Shown: one piece after another, positions 1 to 8,500 of the stretch
Position numbering within the stretch: position 1 is the first letter of the stretch
Layout of the letters: the number at the start of each line of letters is the position of its first letter
NCBI GenBank assembly: GCA_034432795.1
Contig: DAOUBF010000006.1
Location: 1-64,000 of the forward strand
Reading direction: 5' to 3'
Length of the DNA: 64,000 nucleotides
From: DAOUBF01 sp034432795
GTDB taxonomy: Bacteria; Chloroflexota; Anaerolineae; DSLN01
Made by a program: the position numbers and the translations under genes
The notes under the pieces: model-generated
The model's input: the letters and a program-made list of their open reading frames with translations, nothing else
Databases searched by the model: none
What the model was told of the DNA's origin: nothing

Positions 1-149
1 AAGGTGACGTTGTGAAATAATCCGTTGAGTACCTCAGTTACCTTACCTATGTCACCGAAGGTGACGTTGTGAAATAATCCGTTGAGTACCTCAGTTACCT
101 CACCTGTGTCACCGAAGGTGACGTTAATAATCCGTTGAGTACCTCATCC
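1..149. repeat. Tandem 57-bp repeat, two full copies and one partial (family A)
   Basis: Unit 1 is 1-57, unit 2 is 58-114, and a shortened third unit (115-149) lacks five bases after GGTGACGTT. The junction of successive units makes the palindrome GTCACCGAAGGTGAC; read on the minus strand it is GTCACCTTCGGTGAC, a stem closed by a C(UUCG)G tetraloop. A near-identical single copy in reverse orientation lies at 62187-62230, and a diverged hairpin (GTCGCCGAAGGCGAC) at about 13788-13802. The array directly follows the stop codon of the BMC-P gene at 151. There are no unique spacers, so it is not a CRISPR. Confidence 0.9.
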
Positions 150-150
150 C

Positions 151-585
151 CTAACCAGAGAACGATTTATGGCAGGTCTTACACAGATAACGCTGCAGAC
201 CATTGCGGGTGCGCCCATAGCGGATGACCTGGGCGGCCTTGCCCGCGTCCGGGCAGCGCGGATTAGGGCAGCCCGGCCTCTGTCGTCCATCGTCCGTCGT
301 CTCTCCTCCCTGGGCCATATCCACACGGTCCACGATCCCCACGACGGCATGGTCAACGGGCACAAACGGCGTGGGCAGCGCCAGGGCCGCCTCGCGGATG
401 CCGATAATGAACACCAGTTCCCCATAGCCCGCCTGGGCGGTGGCGTCGGCGGCGATGACGGGGTCGCCTTTGGGGCGGCGTTGTTTATCCAGGGGCTGGG
501 CGATGAGGAACTTCACCCCCTCCAGCCCCTCCACCTTGCGTGTGGCCACCAGCGTCCCGATGATGCGCGCCAACTGCACCGTCAC
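151..585 (-). CDS. BMC-P (EutN/CcmL-type) vertex protein with a zinc-ribbon tail
   Basis: Residues 1-92 form a EutN/CcmL pentamer domain (opening LARIIGTLVATRKVEGLEG, later VIAADATAQAGYGELVFIIG, ending AVVGIVDRV), which caps the vertices of a BMC shell. Family members are usually 85-100 residues; this one has 144. The extra 50 residues hold C-x4-C and CKTC pairs and the string YGRTRNGLQRYLCKTC, which resembles the N-terminal zinc ribbon of IS1/COG3677-type transposases. The domain and the tail are separated by a stretch encoded by GACGGACGATGGACGAC-like repeat DNA. I infer fusion with an insertion-sequence remnant. The GTG start at 585 overlaps the TGA of the upstream BMC-T gene. The tail could hinder pentamer packing or be harmless; the sequence cannot say which. 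Confidence 0.85.
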   Translation of the reverse strand: MTVQLARIIGTLVATRKVEGLEGVKFLIAQPLDKQRRPKGDPVIAADATAQAGYGELVFIIGIREAALALPTPFVPVDHAVVGIVDRVDMAQGGETTDDGRQRPGCPNPRCPDAGKAAQVIRYGRTRNGLQRYLCKTCHKSFSG

Positions 586-1181
586 TCCTCCATCGGCTTC
601 AGCCCGGTGACCCGCTCGCTGAAGCGGGTGGCCGCGCTGATGTTGGCCGCCATATCGGCGTGCAGTTGGGGGATGATCACCTGGCGCACCAGCAGCCTGG
701 GCGAGGCCAGCACCCCCACCCCGATGTCCACTGCCGCCTCCACATCGGTCACCTCGCCCATGAACAGCGTCAGCCCTTTGCCGCCCAGCCCATCGGCCAG
801 ACGGACCTCCAGCAGGGTCACCTGCGCGCCCTTGACGCCCGCATCGGCGGCGTGGATGGCCGCCGCGACCGTGGCCGTCTCAATGATGCCCAGCGCCACC
901 CCCGGCCCCACCGTCCGCCCCCCGCCGATGGCGGCCACCACCGCCGGATGGACCTGGGGCAGAAACACGGTATCCACTACAGCCTCCCCGCCCACCTGGC
1001 GCCCGGCCGCCAGCGACTCTTCCACCGAGGCCACATCCCCGCTGATCAGCACCAGGTATTTGCCCGGCTGCACCGTGCCTGCCCGGATCGTGGTGATAGG
1101 GGCGCGCTTGGCCATGGCATCGCCCGCCTGCATCCCCACAGCGATGCTGTCAAACTCAATCAGTGCCAGCGCGACGTCCAT
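582..1181 (-). CDS. BMC-T tandem-domain shell protein
   Basis: The 199 residues hold two BMC domains in tandem. Domain 1 is about residues 1-95 (ALIEFDSIAVGMQAGDAM, then KRAPITTIRAGTVQPGKYLV) and domain 2 about 97-190 (GIIETATVAAAIHAADAGVK, then FMGEVTDVEAAVDIG). Tandem BMC proteins form pseudohexameric trimers in the shell facet. The overall pattern resembles the single-layer BMC-T1 of Haliangium ochraceum. No iron-sulfur Cys motif of the PduT type is visible. It overlaps the BMC-P gene downstream by 4 bp (GTGA). No Shine-Dalgarno is visible ahead of the ATG at 1181, because the 30-bp gap upstream is repeat-like DNA; translation may depend on coupling. Confidence 0.9.
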   Translation of the reverse strand: MDVALALIEFDSIAVGMQAGDAMAKRAPITTIRAGTVQPGKYLVLISGDVASVEESLAAGRQVGGEAVVDTVFLPQVHPAVVAAIGGGRTVGPGVALGIIETATVAAAIHAADAGVKGAQVTLLEVRLADGLGGKGLTLFMGEVTDVEAAVDIGVGVLASPRLLVRQVIIPQLHADMAANISAATRFSERVTGLKPMEE

Positions 1182-1213
1182 TCAGTCGTCAGATTAAGTA
1201 CTGGGCAGCCTGA

Positions 1214-2377
1214 TCACTGGCTACTATCGGCTGATCTCAGGTCGGAGGTCTGGAGTTTGAAGCCCGCCACGTGGACAGCGATGTCGCGCACAGCCTTCGC
1301 CAGTGGCGGCACACTTCCCCCTGCCGAGGCCCTGGCCACCAGCGGCACCCCGCGCGCCAGGGCCAGTATCTGCTGCTCGTCAAAGGGCACGCTGAGCGTG
1401 ACCGGGCGGCCCAGGCGTTGCTCCACGATGGCCGGGGACAGGGGCTGCACGGGTGCAGGATGGTTCATCACCAGGGTGACGCGCCGTTCCACAGGGGTGC
1501 CCGCCAGGGCGCGCAAGGCCACGCCCGTGCTGTGCACGGCAGCCACCTCTGGGGCGAAGACGAGCAAGACGGTATCGGCCTGGCCCAGGGCGGCCATCGT
1601 GGCTTCATCCAGGAGCGGCGCCGCATCCACGATGGTGAAGCTGAAGCGCTCGCGCAGCCCGCGCAACAGTGCCCGCACCGTCGCTTTATCCAATCCCTCG
1701 CCCTGAACGGCCTCCGGCGGCGCCGCCAAAACATGCAACCCCGATTCGTGCCGTGTCAGCAGGTCCGAGAGCAGGGAGCGGAAGTCGGAGGGGGGAGAGG
1801 CAGCCCCCAGCAACGTGCCCCAGTGCGCTGTGGGGCTTAATTTCAGGCTCAGGCCCACCTGCCCCCCGGAGCGATTGAGGTCCACCAGGCAGGCCCCGCG
1901 AGGCGCACGCTGCAACAGCAGGGCCAGGTTGACGGCCAGGGTGGTGACGCCCACGCCGCCGCGCAGGCTGAGCAGGACAACCACATGGCTGGGTTGCTTG
2001 GGGCGGGCGCGGGCCGCCAGTTCCTCCACTTTCTCCAGGAGCATCCGGGCAGAGACCGGCTTGCTCAGATAGGCATCCGCGCCTGCGGCCAGGGCCGCTT
2101 TGCGGTCCAGCGGTTGTGCCCGCGCCGTCAGCACCAGAATGGGCAGGTCCGCCCCACGAGGGTCGGCCCGTAACCGCCGGATGACCTCAAAGCCGCTCAT
2201 CTCCGGCATCATCAGGTCCACGATGACCACATCGGGGCGCTCGTTCAACGCCTTATCCAGCCCCTCCTGGGCGCGGCTGGCCAGGCTGACCTCAAAGCCC
2301 TGGCGTTGCAGCATGAGCTGGAGCAATTGCAGCATGTTGACATCATCTTCAATGACCAGGACCGTGCGTGCGCTCAT
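1214..2377 (-). CDS. Response regulator fused to CpaE/MinD-like ATPase
   Basis: Residues 1-120 form a receiver domain (VLVIEDD, phospho-acceptor Asp in VIVDLMMPEMSGFEV, Thr in LTARAQ, Lys in YLSKPVS). Residues 130-370 form a CpaE-type SIMIBI ATPase. Its deviant Walker A reads LSLRGGVGVTTLAVNLA, so both lysines expected in KGGxGKT are absent (R and V). CpaE proteins position secretion or pilus machinery and often lack the second lysine. I chose the start at 2377 because AAAGG lies 9 nt upstream and it is 13 bp past the previous stop; an in-frame ATG at 2419 would overlap that gene. The last ~18 residues are encoded by repeat-like DNA (1214-1260). The setting inside a BMC operon suggests a role in organelle positioning or regulation, which is inference. 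Confidence 0.8.
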   Translation of the reverse strand: MSARTVLVIEDDVNMLQLLQLMLQRQGFEVSLASRAQEGLDKALNERPDVVIVDLMMPEMSGFEVIRRLRADPRGADLPILVLTARAQPLDRKAALAAGADAYLSKPVSARMLLEKVEELAARARPKQPSHVVVLLSLRGGVGVTTLAVNLALLLQRAPRGACLVDLNRSGGQVGLSLKLSPTAHWGTLLGAASPPSDFRSLLSDLLTRHESGLHVLAAPPEAVQGEGLDKATVRALLRGLRERFSFTIVDAAPLLDEATMAALGQADTVLLVFAPEVAAVHSTGVALRALAGTPVERRVTLVMNHPAPVQPLSPAIVEQRLGRPVTLSVPFDEQQILALARGVPLVARASAGGSVPPLAKAVRDIAVHVAGFKLQTSDLRSADSSQ

Positions 2378-2390
2378 GACGTCCGACCTT

Positions 2391-2948
2391 TCATGACGAG
2401 TGGGTCTCATCAATTTCACAGAAGGCGACCACCTGCTCCATATTCACCAGAATTGCACCGCCCGCGAAGGAAATCTCAGGGTGCTCCGTCAGCGTGGCCG
2501 TCGCCTCAGACACCAGCAGGAAGCGCGTCGTCCCCGCTGCGATCACCGTCTGGAGTTGCATCTTGGGCGGCAGGACAACACGGCCTCGCACCTGATAGCG
2601 GGAGGTGATCAACAGAACGTCGTGGGGGATGTTGCCCAGGTAGCTCCCATAGGCTTGATGGCGCGACAGGCCGTCCTCAAAGCGGGTGAGGACGGCGGCA
2701 TGGATGGCCGTCTTGCGCAGCGTGGCGGCGGGGAAGCTCTGGTTGAGTTCAGAGGGGCGGGTGATCGGCGAGAGATACACATCCTCAAGGTCAAGAAATG
2801 AACTGGTGGTATCATCCAGTTGGTCAATCAACGGCCGGGCACGGACATTCACCTGACCGGAAATGCGATCGCTTTCCAGCAGGAAATCCGCAGTCAACAG
2901 GCCACGCGGCTGGGCGATCTCCTGGTCTTTGGGGGCGATGTCGGTCAT
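2391..2948 (-). CDS. Protein of unknown function with an internal two-fold repeat
   Basis: I do not recognise a named family. The 185 residues look like two copies of a small beta-rich module: residues about 14-65 (GLLTADFLLESDRISGQVNV ... FLDLEDVYLSP) and 105-160 (HDVLLITSRYQVRGRVVLPP ... FLLVSEATATL). There is no signal peptide or membrane segment. The start at 2948 has GGAGGGAAG just upstream. It sits between the aldehyde dehydrogenase and the receiver-CpaE gene in the BMC operon, which suggests a regulatory or assembly role, perhaps as a ligand or binding partner of the receiver proteins. That is inference from position only. Confidence 0.7.
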   Translation of the reverse strand: MTDIAPKDQEIAQPRGLLTADFLLESDRISGQVNVRARPLIDQLDDTTSSFLDLEDVYLSPITRPSELNQSFPAATLRKTAIHAAVLTRFEDGLSRHQAYGSYLGNIPHDVLLITSRYQVRGRVVLPPKMQLQTVIAAGTTRFLLVSEATATLTEHPEISFAGGAILVNMEQVVAFCEIDETHSS

Positions 2949-2964
2949 CTTCCCTCCTCAGTCC

Positions 2965-4398
2965 TCACACAATCCTGAAGGCATCCACCAGCGTGCAACG
3001 TCGCAGGCGCGAAAACGAGCGCGGCGAAGTCAACCCCTCGCCGGTGGGGCTGGCAATGGTGAAGGAGCAATAGCCCTCCCCACCCCAGCCCAGCCCCGCC
3101 AGGCTGGGGCCGTTCTTGACGAAGATAGAGCAGTTGATCTCGCGGGCCATGCGGTCCAGGTGGTCCAGGTGCCTGGAATGCATCACCGCCGTGTGGCCGA
3201 AGCCATGCTCCGCCTGAATCGCCAGGTCAATCCCCTCGTCGGCGTTGCGCACGCGGGCCACCGGCATGATCGGCATCATTTGCTCGGACCAGATGAGCGG
3301 GTGGGTCTTGTCCACTTCGGCGACGATCAGGCGGACCTCGTCGCCCACGCTGACGCCGATCTCCTTCAGGAGCACGCTGGCGTTCTTGCCGATGAAGGCT
3401 TTGTTCATCACGCCGGGCTTGCCGGGGCCGCGCTCTTCCTCAAAGATCACCTTCATCAGACGGTTGAGCTGCCAGGAGGTGATCAGAAAACCCCCGTGCG
3501 CACACATGGCCTTGATCAGCGCGTCCGCCACGCTCTCTACGACGAAGACCTCCTTCTCGTCGGTGCACACGATGTTATTATCAAAGGAGCCCCCCTTCAC
3601 AATATCGCGCCCGGCCTGGTCAATATCGGCGGTCTCATCTACCACCACAGGCGGATTCCCCGGTCCGGCACAGATGGCCCGCTTGCCGCTCTTCATGGCC
3701 TCGCGCACCACGCCGATGCCGCCGGTGACCACCACCAGGCGCACGTCCTTGTGGTGCATCAGGGCCTGGGCGCTTTCAATCGTCGGCTCAGCGGTGCAGG
3801 TGAGCAGGTTGGGCGGCCCGCCCGCCTGGCGGATGGCCGCCTCCAACACCTGGACGGTGTGCGCCGAGCAGCGTTTGGCCGCCGGATGCGCATTGAACAC
3901 CACCGCGTTCCCCGCCGCCACCATCGCAATCGCATTGCAAATGATGGTGGAGGTGGGGTTGGTGCTGGGGGTGATGGAGGCGATCACCCCATAGGGCGCG
4001 TATTCCACAATGGTCAGGCCGTGATCGCCGCTCCAGGCCGTTGTGGCCAGGTCCTCTGTGCCCCGCGTCTTGCGGGCGTTGAGCAGGTTCTTTTCAATCT
4101 TGTCCTCGTAACGCCCCATGCCCGTCTCCTGCCAGGCTTCGCGGGCCAGGACCTGGGCGTACTCCTCAGCGGCGCGGCGCATACTGGCCACCATGCGCTC
4201 GCGCAAGGCCAGCGGCATCTGACGGAGTTGCAAAAAGGCGGCCTTGGCCGCAGCCACCGCGCTCTCCACCTCCGGGAAGACAGGCCCCCCACTTCCTCCT
4301 TCCCCTGCCTGCAAGGGGTATGAAGAGGCGGTCGGGGAGGGGCGCAGTTCCGCCAGCACATGCTGGACAATCGCATCTATTTGGGCATCGTCTAACAT
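2965..4398 (-). CDS. CoA-acylating aldehyde dehydrogenase of the BMC (PduP/EutE type)
   Basis: This enzyme oxidises an aldehyde with NAD+ and CoA to an acyl-CoA inside the shell; with DeoC in the operon the substrate is probably acetaldehyde. The 477 residues match PduP/EutE in length. The catalytic Cys lies in GGSFDNNIVCTDEKEV, and GVIASITPSTNPTSTIICN is typical of the acylating ALDH family. Residues 1-19 (LDDAQIDAIVQHVLAELR) form an amphipathic helix of the encapsulation-peptide type. The linker after it (residues 20-42) is encoded by dispersed repeat DNA at about 4285-4345 and reads SSYPLQAGEGGSGG, closely matching part of the RpiB linker. TGAGGAC precedes the ATG. Confidence 0.92.
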   Translation of the reverse strand: MLDDAQIDAIVQHVLAELRPSPTASSYPLQAGEGGSGGPVFPEVESAVAAAKAAFLQLRQMPLALRERMVASMRRAAEEYAQVLAREAWQETGMGRYEDKIEKNLLNARKTRGTEDLATTAWSGDHGLTIVEYAPYGVIASITPSTNPTSTIICNAIAMVAAGNAVVFNAHPAAKRCSAHTVQVLEAAIRQAGGPPNLLTCTAEPTIESAQALMHHKDVRLVVVTGGIGVVREAMKSGKRAICAGPGNPPVVVDETADIDQAGRDIVKGGSFDNNIVCTDEKEVFVVESVADALIKAMCAHGGFLITSWQLNRLMKVIFEEERGPGKPGVMNKAFIGKNASVLLKEIGVSVGDEVRLIVAEVDKTHPLIWSEQMMPIMPVARVRNADEGIDLAIQAEHGFGHTAVMHSRHLDHLDRMAREINCSIFVKNGPSLAGLGWGGEGYCSFTIASPTGEGLTSPRSFSRLRRCTLVDAFRIV

Positions 4399-4404
4399 CT
4401 GTCC

Positions 4405-5559
4405 TCAGTCGTCCCTCGTTGCTCGTCCCTCGTCAGCCTCTATCGGCAACGTAAAGGAGAAGATGGCGCCCCAGCCGGGAGCGTTGTCCACCCAGATGTG
4501 CCCCCCCTGGGCTTCAAGGGCCATGCGGCAGAAGGCCAGCCCCAGCCCAGTTCCCCCGTGAGCACTCTCCTGGGCCGTATTGGCCTGCCTGAACTTATCA
4601 AAAATGGCCTCGCGGTCCGCCTCAGGCACCCCTGGGCCGGTATCGGCCACGCGGACCACTACGCAGCCCGGTCTCTCATCCGCCGTCAGCAGCCCGGCGG
4701 AAACATGCACGCGACCTCCGATGGAGGTATGGCGCAGGGCGTTGTCAATCACGTTACTCAAAACGCGCTCCACCAGGGCTGCGTCCGCGCGGACCGGGGG
4801 TAGATTGGGGGGCAGGTCCAGGGTCAACTCAATATCGCGCCAGGTGGCTTGCAGGCCGGCCCCACCTATGGCGGAAAGGATGATGGGGTGCAGGTCCACC
4901 CGGTCCAGATTGAGGGGCATCTTGCCCTCTTCCAGCCGTTGCAAATCCAGGATGTTATGGATCAGCCCCATCTGCCGCCGGGCAGCGCGGATGGCCACCC
5001 TGATCGCGTGCGTGTGCTCCTCGTTGAGCACGTCGCGCAGGTCCTCCGCCAGCACCTCCAGCGTGCCTAAAATGACCGTGAGCGGGCTGCGCAGGTCGTG
5101 CGCGATCATCCCCATCAGGTCGTTGCGCAGGGCCTCCATCCGCTGGAGTTCCTCATAGCTGTGCTGAAGCTCCAGGGTCAAGGCGTTGGTGTGCAACAGG
5201 GCGCGAACACGGGTGAGCAGTTCCAGCCGGTTGAACGGCTTGCTCAGGAACTCATCCGCGCCGGCCTCCAGCCCGCGAATCTTATACTCCAGGTCTTGCA
5301 GGATAGTGATCAGCACCACCGGGGTAAAGCGCAGGGCTTCAGCCTGCTTCAGGCGGCGGCAAACCTCAAAGCCGTCCATCTTGGGCATCATCACATCCAA
5401 CAGGACGAGATTGGGCTGCTCCGCCAGTGCCCGCTCCAGCGCCTGCACGCCGTCGTAGGCCGTAATGACCTCGTACCCCGCTGCGGTCAGCAGGTCCTCC
5501 AACAACTGCACGCTATCCGCTGCATCGTCTGCCACCAGGATTTTGGCTGGCCCACTCAT
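4405..5559 (-). CDS. Hybrid response regulator-histidine kinase
   Basis: Residues 5-122 form a receiver domain (KILVADDAADSV, Asp in LVLLDVMMPKMDGFEV, Lys in FLSKPFN). A HisKA dimerisation helix carries the phospho-acceptor His in MIAHDLRSPLTV (about residue 160), followed by a HATPase domain with N, G1 and G2 boxes (VIDNALRHT, DTGPGVPEAD, GGTGLGLAFC). There is no membrane segment, so it is a soluble relay protein. It follows the multi-GAF kinase and may receive phosphate from its C-terminal receiver or act beside it. I chose the ATG at 5559 because GAGG lies 6 nt upstream; ATGs at 5571 and 5595 are in frame, and the latter overlaps the upstream stop. The C-terminal residues DEGRATRDD come from repeat-like DNA. 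Confidence 0.85.
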   Translation of the reverse strand: MSGPAKILVADDAADSVQLLEDLLTAAGYEVITAYDGVQALERALAEQPNLVLLDVMMPKMDGFEVCRRLKQAEALRFTPVVLITILQDLEYKIRGLEAGADEFLSKPFNRLELLTRVRALLHTNALTLELQHSYEELQRMEALRNDLMGMIAHDLRSPLTVILGTLEVLAEDLRDVLNEEHTHAIRVAIRAARRQMGLIHNILDLQRLEEGKMPLNLDRVDLHPIILSAIGGAGLQATWRDIELTLDLPPNLPPVRADAALVERVLSNVIDNALRHTSIGGRVHVSAGLLTADERPGCVVVRVADTGPGVPEADREAIFDKFRQANTAQESAHGGTGLGLAFCRMALEAQGGHIWVDNAPGWGAIFSFTLPIEADEGRATRDD

Positions 5560-5587
5560 CGCCATCCTCATGCGCTCGCCCCACCTG

Positions 5588-8500
5588 TCAGGCATCGGCG
5601 ATCAGTTCACTGGTCATTGGCCTGTGCTCCTGCACCCGCGCCAGGCTGGCCAGGACATCTGCCCGCCCCACAGGTTTCACTAAATAGTCCCTTGCCCCCA
5701 GTCGCAGCCCCAGCCCGCGCTCGTCTATCACCGACAGGATAATCACGGGGACTGCCGCCGTCCGGGGGTCTCCCTTCAATTCCGCCAGCACCTCCCAGCC
5801 ATCCTTACCCGCCATGAGCACATCCAGGAGGATGACCTGCGGCTGGAGTGCCTGGGCCAGCATGATCCCCTCCTCCCCGTCCCGCACCGCCAGCATCTGA
5901 TAGGCATCCTGCCCCTCCAGATAGGCCCGCATCAACTCCTCAATGGCGGGGTCATCGTCAATCACCAGGACCAGCCCCTTCCCCGGCTCCAGCTTCTGCG
6001 CCAAGGCTTGCAGGGCTGTGCTGCTCAACTCAGGCTGCCTGCGGCTTGCCACCGTCGGCAAGATAAACGTAAATGTGCTCCCCTGCCCCAGGGTGCTCTC
6101 CACCCAGACACGCCCCCCGTGCAGTTCCACCAGCCGGCGCACAATGGCCAACCCCAGCCCTGTTCCACCGAACTCCCGCGTGGCCGATGGATCGATCTGG
6201 CGGAACTCCTCAAAAATCAGGGGCAGATGCTCTGGAGCGATCCCGATCCCCGTGTCGGACACACTCACCGCGACCCAGTCGCCGGTATCGGTATAGGGAT
6301 AGACCGTCACGGTCACGCCGCCCTGGCGCGTGAACTTGATGGCGTTGGACAGCAGGTTGTTCAGAATCTGTATCAGGCGGGCCTCATCCGCCTGCACCGG
6401 CAGCACGGTCTCATCGGCGACGACCTGCAACCACAGCCCCTTTTGCCGCGCCATTGGCTCCATGGTCTTGAGGGTGGTCTCCACCACGCGGTTCAGGTTC
6501 ACATGGCGCCGCGTCAGGGTCACCTTGCCCATCTCAATACGCGAGATGTCCAGCAGGTCATTGATCAGGTCCAGCAGATTGCGGGCGTTGCGCAGGATAG
6601 TCTGCAAGCGGTCGCGCTGGCGCGCCGTCAATTCCCCATAGGTCTCCTCCAGCATCAGTTCACTATAGCCAATGATGGAGTTCATGGGCGTGCGCAGTTC
6701 GTGGCTCATATTCGCCAGGAACTGGGTCTTCACGCGGTCGGCTTCACGCAGGCGCTCGTTGGCCTCGGCCAACTCTCGCGTGCGCGCCTCCACCTTACGC
6801 TCCAGGTCTTCGGCAGCCTGGCGGAGCTGCTCAAACAGGCGGGCGTTGGTGATGGCGATAGCCGCCTGCGGCGCCAACAGCATCAACCGGCGGATGTCGT
6901 CCTGGCTGAAGCTGTGCCCGCCCAGGTCATTGCGCACATTCAGGACGCCGATCACTTCCCCCTGCCACTCCAGAGGCACAGCGGCCACAGCCCCTGTGGG
7001 CTCCCCGTTATACACGTGGGAGCGCCCCTCCCAAGCGCTGTAATTCTCCACGGCCAGCGGCTCGCCCCGCAGCACCACCTGCCCAGATAGGCCCTCGCCC
7101 ACCTTAATGCGCGTGCCTTTATAGTCGCGCTGGCGGTCCGGATTATGATCGGCCACAACCACCAGTTCGCCGGCCTCCCGGTCCAGGAGATAAATCAGAC
7201 AGCCTCTGGCGGCGACCAGTTGGACGGCTCGTTCGGCAATGGCGGTCAGCGTTTGCGACAGGTCCAGTTGGGCGGTGATGTCCAGCAAGGTCTGGCGCAC
7301 GGCGTTGAGATCGGCCAGATGGCGGCGTGTCTCTTCAAACAGACGGGCGTTGGTGATGGCGATGGCCGCCTGCGGCGCCAGCAGCATCAGGCGCTGGATA
7401 TCCGCCTGGGTAAAGGCACGCCGTTCAACATCGTCCAGCACGTGCAACACACCGATGACCTGCCCCCGCCACTCCAGCGGCACGCTGGCGATCGCTGTAA
7501 AGGGCTCATGGGCGAAAAGCGGTGAGCGCCCTTCCCAGGCCTGATAATTGTCCACAATGATGGGCTGGCCGCTGGCTGCCACTTTTCCGGCCAGGCCCTC
7601 ACCCAGTGCCAGCCGCATCCCGCGATAATCCCGACCGGCGCCTGTGTTCGCCACCACTTCCAATTCGTTGCGCTCAGCGTCCAGCAGGTAAATGGCGCTG
7701 CCCTGCGCCGAGACGAGGGCCCTGGCCCGTTCCGTGATGGCCTGTAATGTCTCAGGCAGGTCCAGTTGCGCCGTAATATCCAACAGCGTCTCGCGCACCG
7801 CGCTCAGGTCGCGCACCTGGTCATGCACTTGCGCATCCAGGCGGGCATGGTCCACCGCGATGCTCACCTGCTGCGCGAACGTCATCAGTAACTCCAGGTC
7901 CTTGTGCGTCAAGGGCCGCTCCGGCCCCGATTCCACATTCAGCACGCCGATCACGTTTGCCCCTGCTTCTCCGTCCGCCACCCGCAGCAACGGCACTGCG
8001 ATCTCCGTAGTAATGCCCTCCTGGGTGCGGATGAAGTCCGGGTCTTGGGCCACATCGGGCACCAGCGCCGGCTGGCCGGTGCGGGCCACGCGCCCGATCA
8101 CACCTTGCGTCACGGGCAGGCGCGCGAGATCATAGGCCGGGTCAAAGCCCAGGCAGGCCTCACAGATCAACTCATCGCCCTTCAGCAGATACAGCCCAAC
8201 ACGGGGGTAGCCGAAGCTGGTGTGCAGTTGGGTGACGATCTGGATGAAGACCTCGTGCAGATGAAGGGGGGAGTGAATGGCCTGCGTTACCTGTTGCAGG
8301 GCCTCCACCTGGACCAGCCGTTCCCGCGCCTGTTCGTAATGTCGGGCGTTCACGATGGCCGTAGCGGCCTGGGGCGCGAGCATGATCAGGCGGTGGAGGT
8401 CCTCCGGGGTAAAGGCGCGCCCCTCGGCGTTGTCGGCGACCACCAGCACGCCGATGACCTGCCCCTGCCACTCCAGGGGCACGCCGGCGGCGGCTGTATG

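Noticed and set aside
1..149. CRISPR array
   Set aside because: The 57-bp units follow each other without unique spacers, and no cas genes are in the window.
169..1197. 342-codon plus-strand frame opposite the BMC-P/BMC-T genes
   Set aside because: Composition is Thr/Pro/Ser/Ala-rich without domains; it is the antisense shadow of two recognised shell genes.
2863..4323. 486-codon plus-strand frame opposite the aldehyde dehydrogenase
   Set aside because: The minus-strand protein has clear ALDH motifs; the plus frame is His/Arg/Gly-rich shadow typical of high GC.
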